Positions 33,251-42,645 of a stretch of DNA of 64,000 bases are shown piece after piece. Origin of the DNA: Paenibacillus sp. FSL R7-0337. GTDB taxonomy: Bacteria > Bacillota > Bacilli > Paenibacillales > Paenibacillaceae. Location: NCBI RefSeq assembly GCF_037969875.1, contig NZ_CP150218.1:7316001-7380000 (forward strand). Direction: 5' to 3'. A model generated the notes under the pieces. That model was not told the DNA's origin. It was given only the letters and a program-made list of their open reading frames with translations, and searched no databases. The translations under genes and the position numbers were made by a program. Within the stretch, counting starts at the first letter, position 1. The number at the start of each line of letters is the position of its first letter.

Positions 33251-34837
33251 ATGCTGGGTGTGATTATCGTGGATGACGAGCTGCTGATGCGTATCGGTCT
33301 GAAGTCGATCATCCAATGGGAAGATGAAGGCTTCACGATTCTGGGGGAGGCCGCTAACGGGCGCGAAGCACTGGAGCTGGCCGGGACGCACCGGCCGGAT
33401 CTGATTATTACGGATATCAAAATGCCGGTGATGGACGGCCTGGAGCTGATCCGGGAGGCCCGGCGGCTGGACATCGGCGGGCAATTCGTCATCCTTAGCT
33501 GTCTGGAGGAATTCCAGTATGCCCAGGAGGCGCTCCGGCTTGGGGCGGCGGACTATCTGATCAAGAGCGATATGAAGCCGCAGCAGCTGGTGCATGTGCT
33601 GGAGACGGTCAAGAAGCGGGCCGTCCGCCTCTCCGCGGGCAGCTCCGCCGGAATGCCGCCCGGCTCCTACAAGGAGAGCATCGAGCATTTGAAGGAGACG
33701 CTGTTCAAGGAAGTGCTGAGCGGCTTCAAGGGAGCCGAAGAGGTGCTCGCCCGGCGGGAAGCATTGCACATCCGGCTGCCTGACGGGCCGATGGTGCTGA
33801 TGAAGCTGCGGATCAACCGGTTCGACCAGCTGCGGCGCAAGTATGTGGAGCAGGACGAGAAGCTGCTGCGCTATTCGGTGGCGAATATTCTGGAAGAGAT
33901 CCTGCCCCGCAAGCGGGCGAAGGAGATCATCGTTATGAATTCCGCGGAATATGTGCTGCTGCTTGATCTCGGAGAGGAAGGGCGGATTGTCCGCGCGGAG
34001 ATCGAGCGCGCCGCCGCCAAGATCCAGGCGGCGATGAAGGATTTTCTGAAGCTGACCCTGTCGATCGGCGTCAGCGCTCCGGCCTCCGGCTTCGACAGGC
34101 TGAAGCGCGCATACAAGGAGGCCGACATGGCCCTGGATGCACTGTTCCTGGAGAATGGCAGCGGCCTGTGCTTCTACGATCAGGCCCGCAGCAGGCAGAG
34201 AAGCGGAGAACGGATGACCATCGACAAGTCTGCCCTGCGCAGATTCAGGCAGGATACAGAGAGCGGCAGCGGGGAGGCGATAGCCTTCCTGAACCGCTTG
34301 AAGGAGTCCTTGCTGGAGGAAGGCTGCACGAAGCAGGCGGCGCGCTTAGTCTATATCAGGATGCTGGCAGTGATTCAGTCCTGCTTCCCGGCGCTGCCTG
34401 AGCCGAACGAAGCCGGGCTGACCCTGTACGAGAGCATCCTCGGGGAGGAGAGTCTGGAGGGGCTGCACGGACTCATTACCGGTTATCTGGAGCAGTGCAG
34501 AGCGCAGATGTCGCAGGGCCATTCCTCCCGGAGCTATGCGGAGCAGGCGAGTGAGCTGATGATGCAGCTCTACGCAGAGGATATCTCGCTGCAGTCGGTG
34601 GCGGAGCAGATTAACGTGAATGCCTCCTATCTCAGCCGGGTGTTCAAGCAGGAGACGGGCGAGAACTTCGTCAGCTTCCTGACACGGCTGCGCATGGAGA
34701 AGGCCAAGAGCATGCTCAGGGACAGGAACATCAAGGTCTATGAGGTTGCCGAGCGTGTGGGCTATCCGAACACCGCATATTTCAGCAAGCTGTTCAAGAA
34801 GCTGAACGGCATGAGTCCGGAGGAGTACCGGGGCTAG
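33251..34837 (+). CDS. YesN-type AraC response regulator
   Basis: 528 residues from ATG 33251, nine bases after AAGGAGG (33235-33241); a TTG at 33245 overlaps the kinase stop but is too close to the ribosome site. The receiver is intact: IIVDDEL, Asp in LIITDIKMPVMDG, Lys in YLIKSDM. The AraC domain lies at about 425-528 (DISLQSVAEQINVNASYLSRVFKQETGENF). It probably controls the importer genes from 35251 on and possibly the divergent SLH glycosidase. Confidence 0.93.
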   Translation: MLGVIIVDDELLMRIGLKSIIQWEDEGFTILGEAANGREALELAGTHRPDLIITDIKMPVMDGLELIREARRLDIGGQFVILSCLEEFQYAQEALRLGAADYLIKSDMKPQQLVHVLETVKKRAVRLSAGSSAGMPPGSYKESIEHLKETLFKEVLSGFKGAEEVLARREALHIRLPDGPMVLMKLRINRFDQLRRKYVEQDEKLLRYSVANILEEILPRKRAKEIIVMNSAEYVLLLDLGEEGRIVRAEIERAAAKIQAAMKDFLKLTLSIGVSAPASGFDRLKRAYKEADMALDALFLENGSGLCFYDQARSRQRSGERMTIDKSALRRFRQDTESGSGEAIAFLNRLKESLLEEGCTKQAARLVYIRMLAVIQSCFPALPEPNEAGLTLYESILGEESLEGLHGLITGYLEQCRAQMSQGHSSRSYAEQASELMMQLYAEDISLQSVAEQINVNASYLSRVFKQETGENFVSFLTRLRMEKAKSMLRDRNIKVYEVAERVGYPNTAYFSKLFKKLNGMSPEEYRG

Positions 34838-34841
34838 ATAG

Positions 34842-35045
34842 ATTGAACTAAAAATTTAAGTTAAAGGAAAAGTGGCGGAGGGGAATTTTGGAACTGTAGG
34901 AGCGGTAGCGACCGCCTTTGTCTGCGGATTTCAACCGTTAAAAACGGTATAAAATCAAGAAATCTGCAGAAGGGCAGCGGCCGGAAGTCCAAAACTTCTC
35001 TGGAGTCACGGCTAATCCTAAAACCTAAAAAATCATTAGTTCAAT
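34842..35045. repeat. MITE-like 204-bp foldback element
   Basis: Perfect 10-bp ends ATTGAACTAA (34842-34851) and TTAGTTCAAT (35036-35045) bound a near-palindrome. Internal matches include GCGGATTTC with GAAATCTGC, ATTTTGGAAC with GTCCAAAACT, and a central ACCGTT-AAA-AACGGT hairpin. It starts five bases after the regulator stop codon. No clear target-site duplication was found. No coding frame is supported inside. Confidence 0.75.
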
Positions 35046-35089
35046 TTATATAGTGGCAATTGTCAAAAAAAGAACAGAGTCTGTAAAAG

Positions 35090-35117
35090 AAGTGCATCCG
35101 CTGCGGGTGCACTTTTT
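35090..35117 (+). terminator. Strong intrinsic terminator
   Basis: AGTGCATCCGC and GCGGGTGCACT (35091-35112) form an 11-bp stem with one G-T pair and almost no loop, so the apex must open, followed by five T (35113-35117). It separates the kinase/regulator transcript from the binding-protein gene at 35251. Confidence 0.8.
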
Positions 35118-35250
35118 GCCGCTTCCGGGGATTGGTCAAAAAAGGGAATGTTTCCGTAAAAAACAGCCATTCCGGGAGCGGCGGGGTTCGCCTACTATTG
35201 GAGATGCAGCAGATGCAGCATATCCTAAATGGAAGTTGGGGGTAATTCTA

Positions 35251-36564
35251 GTGAAGAAAAAAAGCTTAGCAGCCGTATTGTCCATCCTGCTTACAGCGGC
35301 TACCATGACCGCATGCGGCAACGGTAACGGCAACAGCAATAACAAGGCGGCTGCACCATCGGCAAGCGCGCCCGCAGAGGCGGCGGCTACACAGCAAGCA
35401 AGCGGAGAGAAGGCCCAGCTGACCTATGCAATCTGGGATTCCAATCAGGAGAAGGGCCTGCGGACCATCGCCGATGAATTCGAGGCCAAGAACCCGGACA
35501 TTAAGGTCAACATCGAAGTGACGGGGTGGTCCGATTACTGGACGATGCTGGAGGCCGGGGCTACTGGAGGCTCGCTGCCGGATGTCTTCTGGATGCACTC
35601 GAACGAGATTTACCGCTATGCCAGCAACGGCATGCTGCTTGATCTTACGGACCGCATCAGCAAGAGTGCCGATGTGAAGCTCGAGAATTATCCAGAAGGC
35701 CTGAACCAGATTTACAATCTGAACGGCAAGCAGTACGCGGTACCGAAGGATTTTGACACGATCGGGCTGTGGTATAACAAGACGCTGTTCGATCAGGCAG
35801 GCATTCAGCACCCGGATGAGAATTGGACCTGGGATGATCTGAAGCAGGCCGCCAAGACGCTTACGAAGGACGGGGTCTACGGCTTCCTTGCCCCGCTGCA
35901 TAATCAGGAGGGGTATTACAACTTCGTCTATCAGAACAGCGGAACCATTATTACAGCGGACAAAAAATCAGGCTACGATGATCCCAAGACCATTGAAGCG
36001 CTTGATTTCTATATCGGCCTGGTACGTGAAGGATTGTCACCTGAGGTCTACGGCGATGCCGAGCGTGCCGATCTGCTGAAGAACGGTAAGGCGGCCATGG
36101 GTCTGTTCGGCTCCTGGAACCTGAGCGGCTTCACGGAGAATGAGTATATGGCGAAGAATTTCGATGTGGCGGTGCTGCCGAAGAAGGAGAAGCAGGCCTC
36201 GATCTATAACGGCCTCGGCAATGCCATTGATGCCAAGACCAAGCATCCTGAAGAAGCTTGGAAGTTCGTGGAATACCTGAGCTCCAAGGCAGGGCAGGAG
36301 CGGCAGGCAGAGCTTGGCGTAGCGATCTCCGCATACACAGGCGCAGCCGACAAGTGGGTGGATTCCAACAAGACCTTCAACATCAAAGCCTTCGTGGATA
36401 TGGTCAGCTATGGCGTGATCCGTCCATATTCCAATACAACGGCGGTCTGGGAAGACAAGGCGTACGAAGCACTCAAGCCTGCATTCTCCGGCAAGGTGCC
36501 GGTAGAGGAAGCCGCGAAGAATGCGGCTAAGGTGATGAATGAGAGCTTAGCGGAAGAGAAATAA
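35251..36564 (+). CDS. ABC sugar-binding lipoprotein (family 1 SBP)
   Basis: 437 residues from GTG 35251 (TTGGGGGT just upstream); the frame is open further 5' but that part runs through the terminator. The signal peptide ends in MTAC (Cys22), followed by an Asn/Gly/Ala-rich linker. The mature domain is MalE-like: TYAIWDSNQEKGLRTIADEFEAKNPDIKV, LPDVFWMHS, FDTIGLWYNKTLFDQAGI. It heads the importer with permeases at 36677 and 37600. A second binding protein follows the permeases. Substrate unknown; regulation is probably by the pair at 31428/33251. Confidence 0.92.
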   Translation: MKKKSLAAVLSILLTAATMTACGNGNGNSNNKAAAPSASAPAEAAATQQASGEKAQLTYAIWDSNQEKGLRTIADEFEAKNPDIKVNIEVTGWSDYWTMLEAGATGGSLPDVFWMHSNEIYRYASNGMLLDLTDRISKSADVKLENYPEGLNQIYNLNGKQYAVPKDFDTIGLWYNKTLFDQAGIQHPDENWTWDDLKQAAKTLTKDGVYGFLAPLHNQEGYYNFVYQNSGTIITADKKSGYDDPKTIEALDFYIGLVREGLSPEVYGDAERADLLKNGKAAMGLFGSWNLSGFTENEYMAKNFDVAVLPKKEKQASIYNGLGNAIDAKTKHPEEAWKFVEYLSSKAGQERQAELGVAISAYTGAADKWVDSNKTFNIKAFVDMVSYGVIRPYSNTTAVWEDKAYEALKPAFSGKVPVEEAAKNAAKVMNESLAEEK

Positions 36565-36580
36565 GCTTGAGACATAGGAT

Positions 36581-36604
36581 CGCGGCGACCTGAGGGTGGC
36601 CGCG
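36581..36604 (+). other. Intra-operon hairpin after SBP gene
   Basis: CGCGGCGACC, loop TGAG, GGTGGCCGCG: a near-perfect 10-bp GC stem (one G-T or mismatch) followed only by GGGTTTG. It is likely a 3' stabiliser or attenuator that lets the binding protein be made in excess of the permeases. Confidence 0.6.
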
Positions 36605-36676
36605 GGTTTGACTGGAAATATAACGATGCGTCCCCTACAAGGACTGCAAATCCTTTTCTGCTTGAGAGGTGAGTCC

Positions 36677-37588
36677 ATGAATCAACCCGTGAAAAGAAGA
36701 ATAGGAGCTGCTACCCGGAACGAATGGTACTGGGGCTGGCTGCTGATCGCACCCACCATGCTTGGTCTGCTGGTGCTGAATTTTATTCCGATTATCCAGA
36801 CCGCGTACCTGAGCTTCTTCAAGAGCGGGGATTTCGGCAAAGGCAACATCTACATCGGGTGGGACAATTACAACAAGCTGATTCATGATCCGCAGGTGTG
36901 GCATGCTGTAGGCAATACCCTGCTGTATACCCTGCTGGTCGTGCCTGCTAGTGTGGCTATCGCTATGCTGGTGGCCGTCCTGCTGAACGGCAAGCTGGCC
37001 GGCCGCTCGCTGTACCGTACGATCTACTTCATTCCGATGGTCGCTGCGCCCGCAGCGGTCACCATGGTCTGGCGGTGGATGTACAACCAGCATTACGGCC
37101 TGATGAATTATGGACTGTCCAGAGTGGGCCTTCCGGCTGTCAATTGGACGACTGATCCGCGTTTTGCGCTGATGTCCATCGCCATTATCGGCATCTGGAG
37201 CGTGATCGGCTACAATATGGTGCTGCTGCTCGCCGGTCTGCAGGAGATCCCGAAGGACTTTTATGAAGCGTCTGATATTGACGGGGCCAGCAGAGTGCGG
37301 CAATTCTTCATGATCACCCTGCCGCTGGTCTCGCCAACCCTATTCTTCGTGGTGGTGACCTCGGTCATTCAGGCGATGCAGGTCTTCGATGTGATCTACA
37401 TGATGATTGATGTGACCAACCCGGCTTATGATCATACCGTATCGCTGGTGTATCTGTTCTATAATAATTCGTTCAAATACTCGAACAAGGGCTATGGCTC
37501 GGCGGTTGTACTGGTGCTGCTCACACTGATTATGATCATTACGTTCTTTCAGATGCGCGCGCAGAAAAAATGGGTCAACTACATGTAG
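36677..37588 (+). CDS. ABC sugar transporter permease, MalF type
   Basis: 303 residues from ATG 36677 (GAGAGGTGAG upstream); the longer upstream frame crosses the hairpin. Six helices, the first being WGWLLIAPTMLGLLVLNFIPII. EAA loop EASDIDGASRVRQFFMITLPLVSP. The C-terminus QMRAQKKWVNYM is typical of this family. It pairs with the gene 11 bp downstream. Confidence 0.92.
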   Translation: MNQPVKRRIGAATRNEWYWGWLLIAPTMLGLLVLNFIPIIQTAYLSFFKSGDFGKGNIYIGWDNYNKLIHDPQVWHAVGNTLLYTLLVVPASVAIAMLVAVLLNGKLAGRSLYRTIYFIPMVAAPAAVTMVWRWMYNQHYGLMNYGLSRVGLPAVNWTTDPRFALMSIAIIGIWSVIGYNMVLLLAGLQEIPKDFYEASDIDGASRVRQFFMITLPLVSPTLFFVVVTSVIQAMQVFDVIYMMIDVTNPAYDHTVSLVYLFYNNSFKYSNKGYGSAVVLVLLTLIMIITFFQMRAQKKWVNYM

Positions 37589-37599
37589 GAGGGTACAAC

Positions 37600-38430
37600 A
37601 TGGATAATCCGAAGCGTTATAACCGTATTCTGTCCCACACTGTGCTCCTCCTGGGAGCGGCCGCAATGATTCTGCCCTTCGCCTGGATGCTGCTCACCTC
37701 ATTCAAGACAGTGACGGAATCGACCTCCATGAATCCTTTCGTATTCATTCCAAGGACCTGGAGATGGGAGAATTACATAGAGGTGTGGCGGCAGAACAAC
37801 TTTTTGATGCTGTACTGGAATACGTTTGCGATGATGGCTCTGCGGGTGCTGTGCGCGGTGATGTTCAGCGCGATGGCAGCGTATGCTTTTGCCAGACTAA
37901 GATTTCCGGGGCGTGACTTCTGCTTCAGTCTGGTGCTGTTCCAGATGATGGTGCCGACCCAAATCTTCATCATTCCGCAATATCTGATGGTGGATGCGCT
38001 GGGGATGCGCAATACGATCTTCGCTCTGCTGTTCCCCGGGCTGGTCAGCGCCTTCGGCACGTTCCTGCTGCGGCAGTTCTTCATGGGGCTGCCGAAAGAG
38101 CTGGAGGAGGCGGCGAAGATCGATGGCTGTAACATCGGCCAGACCTTCGCCAGAATCATGCTCCCGCTGGTCCGCTCCGGGCTGGTTGCGCTGGGCATCT
38201 TCACTGCGCTCTTCTCTTTCAAAGATCTGATGTGGCCAATGATCGTCAACACCAGCTCGGATGCAGCGACTCTCTCTTCGGCTCTGGCGAAGATTCAGAG
38301 CGCCTTTGCCGTAGACTATCCGGAGCTGATGGCGGCTTCCGTGCTGGCGATTTGGCCAATGCTGCTCATCTACATCTTGTTCCAGCGGCAATTTATCGAA
38401 GGCATTGCCACCTCAGGCGGCAAGCTCTGA
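37600..38430 (+). CDS. ABC sugar transporter permease, MalG type
   Basis: 276 residues from ATG 37600 after TAGGAGGG; an ATG at 37570 inside the previous gene has no ribosome site. EAA loop EEAAKIDGCNIGQTFARIMLPLV. It ends FQRQFIEGIATSGGKL, the standard MalG C-terminus. Partner of the permease at 36677. No ATPase gene is nearby. Confidence 0.92.
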   Translation: MDNPKRYNRILSHTVLLLGAAAMILPFAWMLLTSFKTVTESTSMNPFVFIPRTWRWENYIEVWRQNNFLMLYWNTFAMMALRVLCAVMFSAMAAYAFARLRFPGRDFCFSLVLFQMMVPTQIFIIPQYLMVDALGMRNTIFALLFPGLVSAFGTFLLRQFFMGLPKELEEAAKIDGCNIGQTFARIMLPLVRSGLVALGIFTALFSFKDLMWPMIVNTSSDAATLSSALAKIQSAFAVDYPELMAASVLAIWPMLLIYILFQRQFIEGIATSGGKL

Positions 38431-38501
38431 TGACCCGTTGACGGGAAGCGGCGGTATCCGTCAGAATAGAGGGAGAACGGCTGAAGGAGGGAGGGAAGCC
38501 C

Positions 38502-39803
38502 ATGATGGCAAGAAGAATCGGAAGACTGTGCGCCGCTGCAATGCTGCTCTTCGCGCTGGCTGGCTGTGATGCACAGGAGCGCACGGACGCCTCCCTTCTG
38601 TCCAGCCAGCTGCCCGGTGAAGATGAACCTGTCACCCTCCGGTACTCCAGCTATCTGCTGGATACGGCCCAGGCGGGCAAGGTGTATTTCGATGCGATTG
38701 CCGAATTCGAACGGCTGCATCCCGGGATTAAGATTGAAGCCGACTTCATTCAGAACAACAATTACACAGCCGGAATCAAGATCAGGCTGTTGGGCGGCGA
38801 GAGGGTGGATGTATTTGATACGTGGTCGCCCAGCCTGTTCGAGGAATTCCGCGCCTTGCGGAGCGATATGTACCTGGACCTGACGGGAGCTGAATTTCTT
38901 AAGGAGTTCTACCCCAATTCCCTGCTCCCGGTCACCATTAATGGCAGGGTATACGGTGCTCCTGAAGTCATGCACAGTGACGGGCTGATCTACAACAAGA
39001 CCCTGTTCGATGAGCTGGGACTGGCTGTCCCTCGCACCTGGGACGAGTTCCTTGCGCTCTGCCTGAAGCTGAAGGAGGCCGGGGTGATCCCCGTGGCGAT
39101 GGATGCGGAATGGTCTACGGCCCAGTTCTTCTGGGGTTCAATCATGTCGGACAACGGGGCGGATGCCGCCTGGACAAAGAAGCTGGAGAGCGGGGAGGTC
39201 ACAATCAGTGATCCGGTGTTTGTCGATGCGATCAAGAAGCACCGGGAGATTATTGACCAGAAGCTGGTGCCGCCGAACTGGAAGAGTCTGAAGCATGAGC
39301 AGGCGAAGGATTTGGTGGGCACAGGCCGGGCAGCTATGATCATTACCGGAACCTGGGATATTCCCAGCATCAAGGAGCGGAATCCGGCGCAGGATATCCG
39401 CTTCATGATGGTGCCGGGCAGTGTGCGGACGGTGCCGAACATCAATGTCGGCACGTACCGGGTGATCAGCTCCCGGACGGAGCATCCCGAGGAGGCCAAG
39501 CAGTTCGTGGCGTTCATGAACGGCAGGGACACGCAGGAGAAGCTGGCCGCAGGCGCTCTGGCTGTGCCATCCGTCATCTCAGCGCCGACGGACCGGAGCG
39601 ATTCGGTCTCGTCCATTGCCGCTGCGGTGACGCGCGAGGATGCAACGCTCTATTGGCCGCATACGGTATCGACCGAATCACTCCAGGTGAAGATTCTGGA
39701 GGGGGTCAATCAATATTTGGCCGGACAGCCGCTGGAGACCGCTCTAGCTGGCATCCAGCGGGCGATTGATGAAGCCGCTGCGAGGCGGCAGGCCGCCAGG
39801 TGA
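38502..39803 (+). CDS. Second ABC sugar-binding lipoprotein of the locus
   Basis: 433 residues, ATG 38502 (or 38505) after GAAGGAGGGAGG. Signal peptide ends LAGC (Cys22). The mature protein is a MalE-type binding domain (LRYSSYLLDTAQAGKVYFDAIAEFERLHPGIKIEADF, YGAPEVMHSDGLIYNKTLFDELGL). It is clearly different in sequence from the protein at 35251, so this is not a simple recent duplication. It may widen the substrate range of the same permease pair or act in sensing. It is in the same direction, 71 bp after the permease. Confidence 0.9.
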   Translation: MMARRIGRLCAAAMLLFALAGCDAQERTDASLLSSQLPGEDEPVTLRYSSYLLDTAQAGKVYFDAIAEFERLHPGIKIEADFIQNNNYTAGIKIRLLGGERVDVFDTWSPSLFEEFRALRSDMYLDLTGAEFLKEFYPNSLLPVTINGRVYGAPEVMHSDGLIYNKTLFDELGLAVPRTWDEFLALCLKLKEAGVIPVAMDAEWSTAQFFWGSIMSDNGADAAWTKKLESGEVTISDPVFVDAIKKHREIIDQKLVPPNWKSLKHEQAKDLVGTGRAAMIITGTWDIPSIKERNPAQDIRFMMVPGSVRTVPNINVGTYRVISSRTEHPEEAKQFVAFMNGRDTQEKLAAGALAVPSVISAPTDRSDSVSSIAAAVTREDATLYWPHTVSTESLQVKILEGVNQYLAGQPLETALAGIQRAIDEAAARRQAAR

Positions 39804-39883
39804 CCGGCAGGAGGATATCGGGTATGCTTCGCAGAATACAATCAATAACGCAATTAAATATATAGACTGGAAGGATTGGACCC

Positions 39884-41002
39884 ATGGTTAACTATAGAAC
39901 AGCAGCTCCGCATGAGCGCGAGGCGTACATAGATTTGGCCAATTATGCATTCCGCCTGGATTTTGAGACATTGATGCCTAAGGCGTACGACAAAGGGCTG
40001 GATACTTCAGCGCTGCATAAGGTGGCGGTGGATGAGGCGGGCAGGCTGCGCGCACAGGTGGCCGTTTTTCCAGAGTTTGTGACAATATGTGATCATACCC
40101 TGCGAACCGGTTATTTGGGTACCGTCTCGGTTCATCCGCGGGCTCGCGGCGAAGGGCATATGAAGGCGCTGATGAACCTGTGGCTGGAAGAACTTCGGGG
40201 TACATGTGATATGGTTGTCCTATACGGACAGCGCCAGCGTTACGAATATTTCGGCTTTACGCTGGGCGGTGTGAAGTTCAAGTATTCCATTGGAGAGGCC
40301 AATGTGCGTCATGGCTGGAGGGAAGTGGACGCGGCTGGAATCACCTTCAGCCCGTTATTCAAGATTGAAGGCGGAGCAGAATTTGCGTACAGCATGAACA
40401 CCTCGCGGCTGGCTTATGTAGAACGTGAGATGGAGCAATTGCCGCTTATATTCAGCTCACTTCATCAGAATGCCTTAGGCGTTCTGGATCAGGATAAGCT
40501 GATCGGGTATCTGGTTGTCAACGAAGCAGGTGATGAAGTATCTGAATTCGCGGTGGAGCAGCCTGGCGATATTGCACGGACTCTCAAGGCTTACCGGGAG
40601 TATAGCGGGGTGGAAAGGATAACTGTAGATACGCCGGAATATGATCTTCCGCTGAATACGGTGCTTGGCAGCATTGCCGAAGACTTCGTAATCGAGAATT
40701 CGGATATGTATCATATTCTGGATTTCGCTAACGTCCTGAAGGCGTACCTTACGCTGAAGTTCAAGACCACAGGCATTGCCTGGGGGGAATTCTCAGCAGT
40801 GATGGACGGACAGCCGGTGACGGCGCGGGTGGACGCGGAGGGGGTTACAGTTGAGCGGTCAGCCCGGCCGGATGCCGTGATTCTTGACCGGCAGCAGGCC
40901 CAGGCGCTGCTGCTTACGCAGCACAGCCGTTATATGGCCGTACCTGCACCCGCAGGCTGGTTCCCGCTCCCCCTGTTCTGGTACAAGATTGATAAATACT
41001 GA
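39884..41002 (+). CDS. Eis-like GNAT N-acetyltransferase
   Basis: 372 residues with the Eis-type layout: N-terminal GNAT domain with acetyl-CoA loop (VSVHPRARGEGHMKALM), a second GNAT-like domain, and a C-terminal sterol-carrier-like domain (VLKAYLTLKFKTTGIAWGEFSAVMDG, near 285-370). The ATG at 39884 is preceded by GGAAGGATTGG. It acetylates an amine substrate that cannot be predicted. The gene has no functional link to the neighbouring sugar loci and sits convergent to the regulator at 41038, with 35 bp between. Confidence 0.85.
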   Translation: MVNYRTAAPHEREAYIDLANYAFRLDFETLMPKAYDKGLDTSALHKVAVDEAGRLRAQVAVFPEFVTICDHTLRTGYLGTVSVHPRARGEGHMKALMNLWLEELRGTCDMVVLYGQRQRYEYFGFTLGGVKFKYSIGEANVRHGWREVDAAGITFSPLFKIEGGAEFAYSMNTSRLAYVEREMEQLPLIFSSLHQNALGVLDQDKLIGYLVVNEAGDEVSEFAVEQPGDIARTLKAYREYSGVERITVDTPEYDLPLNTVLGSIAEDFVIENSDMYHILDFANVLKAYLTLKFKTTGIAWGEFSAVMDGQPVTARVDAEGVTVERSARPDAVILDRQQAQALLLTQHSRYMAVPAPAGWFPLPLFWYKIDKY

Positions 41003-41037
41003 GCCATCGCTCTGTGATAATCCCGACCCGTTTCCCC

Positions 41038-42645
41038 CTACAGTGACTTTCGGAATTCCGCCGGAGTGATGCCGGAGAAGTTACGGAACAGCTTGATGAA
41101 GTAGCTGACGTTGTCATAGCCCAGCTGCTCCGCGATCTCCACAATGGTCAGGTTCGTCTGATTCAGGAGATCGCGGGCCTGTTCCATTTTCACCCTCGTT
41201 ACATACTCAATGAAGGTCAGTCCGGTCTCCAGACGGAATAACCGGCTGAAATGGGTGGGGTTCAGACCCAGGCGCTTCGCCATCTCCTCCATTCCAACCT
41301 TCTCGCTGATATGATTCATTACATAACGTTTGGCTTCGGCTACCTCTTTGCGCACATTCTGCTTCCACATGGAGCTTAACATGAGTATCTTATCCTTCAG
41401 GAATTCCTCCAGCCATTCCATGAGCTGCTCCAGCGTCTCGAACTCCTGGATCGAGCGCTGAAGCCGCTCACTGTTGAAGTTGTTGACGAAGTTCTGCATG
41501 ACTACATATTTCAATTCCAGCTCCATCACCATCTTGAGCAGCCAGCTCTTCACACTCTCCACCGGATATTTCCGGTCCCCGATATACTGCTTGATCTCCC
41601 TGACCTTGGCCGCAATCTGCAAGCTGTCCTCCTGCTGAATGCAGTCCCTTAGCTGCTGGAGAATCTCCGAATAATGCACGAACAGGTCCTCGCCGCTGGT
41701 CTGGACAGGCGCATACTTCATAATCGCTCCCTCGGCAGTATAGAAGCGGAGAGCATGGGAATCCAGCAGCGCCTGAATCTGCTTCTTGATGTCGATCAGA
41801 CTTGGAGTAGCCTCCCCGTAAAAGAAGGAAATCCCCATCCGCAAATGCAGCTTCGCCATTCTCTGGACATGCCGGAATTTATCACGGAACTCCTCATAAA
41901 GATTGCGGACGAGGATATGCGGCAAAGGAATGAACAGGATGAACTGCCGTTCCGTCAGCGCGAACTGGATAATGCCGTCAATCTCCAGGAATTCCTGCAG
42001 GACATTATCCATCACGAACTGCAGGTTCACCACTCCGCCGAACCGCCGTTCCAGCTCATAGGAGCGCTCCGGGACGGCCAGTACGGGCAGATACGGGGTG
42101 CCTTGGTGCAGGCTGATGCCCATCGCTTCGGCTTGTCCGAACCACTCGGCTTCATCCCAGACCGGCTGCTCCACGAACATGCGGATGAACCTGGTCCGGA
42201 TGGCGGCGTGGTTCTGGCTGACCAGCTTCTCCATCTGGAGATAGTGGTTACGGGATTTCAATTTCACCTCCAGCCGGGTCACCGCCTCCGTCAATACAGC
42301 AATCACCTGATCGATCTGCAGGCTCTCCTTCAATATATATTCGGCTACATTCAGCTTCACAGCCTGCTGGGCGTATTCGAATTCCCCGTGGCAGGACAGG
42401 ATAATCGTCTGCAGCTGAGGGTTCATCTCCCGCGCCTTCTGGATTAATTCCAGTCCATTCATCGCCGGCATGCCGATATCCGTAAGGAGAATATCCGGCT
42501 GATGCAGCTGGCAGGCTTCCCAGGCCTGTCTGCCGTCCGAGCAGCAAGCCGACAATTCAAGGCCGAGGGTGTCCCAGGGAATCGCAGCGCTTAAATACTC
42601 CAGGACAGGATAATGATCGTCTGCTAGTACTACTTTATAGGTCAT
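41038..42645 (-). CDS. YesN-type AraC response regulator
   Basis: 535 residues, ATG at 42645 with TAGGAGC upstream. Receiver intact: VVLADDH, Asp in ILLTDIGMPAMNG, Lys in YILKESL. The AraC domain is C-terminal (MEEMAKRLGLNPTHFSRLFRLETGLTF, VEIAEQLGYDNVSYFIKLFRNFSGITPAEF). It overlaps the kinase gene by 11 bp and should be its partner. The pair is divergent from the importer/beta-glucuronidase operon starting at 44625, its likely target. Confidence 0.93.
   Translation of the reverse strand: MTYKVVLADDHYPVLEYLSAAIPWDTLGLELSACCSDGRQAWEACQLHQPDILLTDIGMPAMNGLELIQKAREMNPQLQTIILSCHGEFEYAQQAVKLNVAEYILKESLQIDQVIAVLTEAVTRLEVKLKSRNHYLQMEKLVSQNHAAIRTRFIRMFVEQPVWDEAEWFGQAEAMGISLHQGTPYLPVLAVPERSYELERRFGGVVNLQFVMDNVLQEFLEIDGIIQFALTERQFILFIPLPHILVRNLYEEFRDKFRHVQRMAKLHLRMGISFFYGEATPSLIDIKKQIQALLDSHALRFYTAEGAIMKYAPVQTSGEDLFVHYSEILQQLRDCIQQEDSLQIAAKVREIKQYIGDRKYPVESVKSWLLKMVMELELKYVVMQNFVNNFNSERLQRSIQEFETLEQLMEWLEEFLKDKILMLSSMWKQNVRKEVAEAKRYVMNHISEKVGMEEMAKRLGLNPTHFSRLFRLETGLTFIEYVTRVKMEQARDLLNQTNLTIVEIAEQLGYDNVSYFIKLFRNFSGITPAEFRKSL

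Noticed and set aside
36565..36676. Upstream extension of the permease gene to 36596
   Set aside because: Would place the start inside a GC hairpin without a ribosome site; ATG 36677 has a good one.
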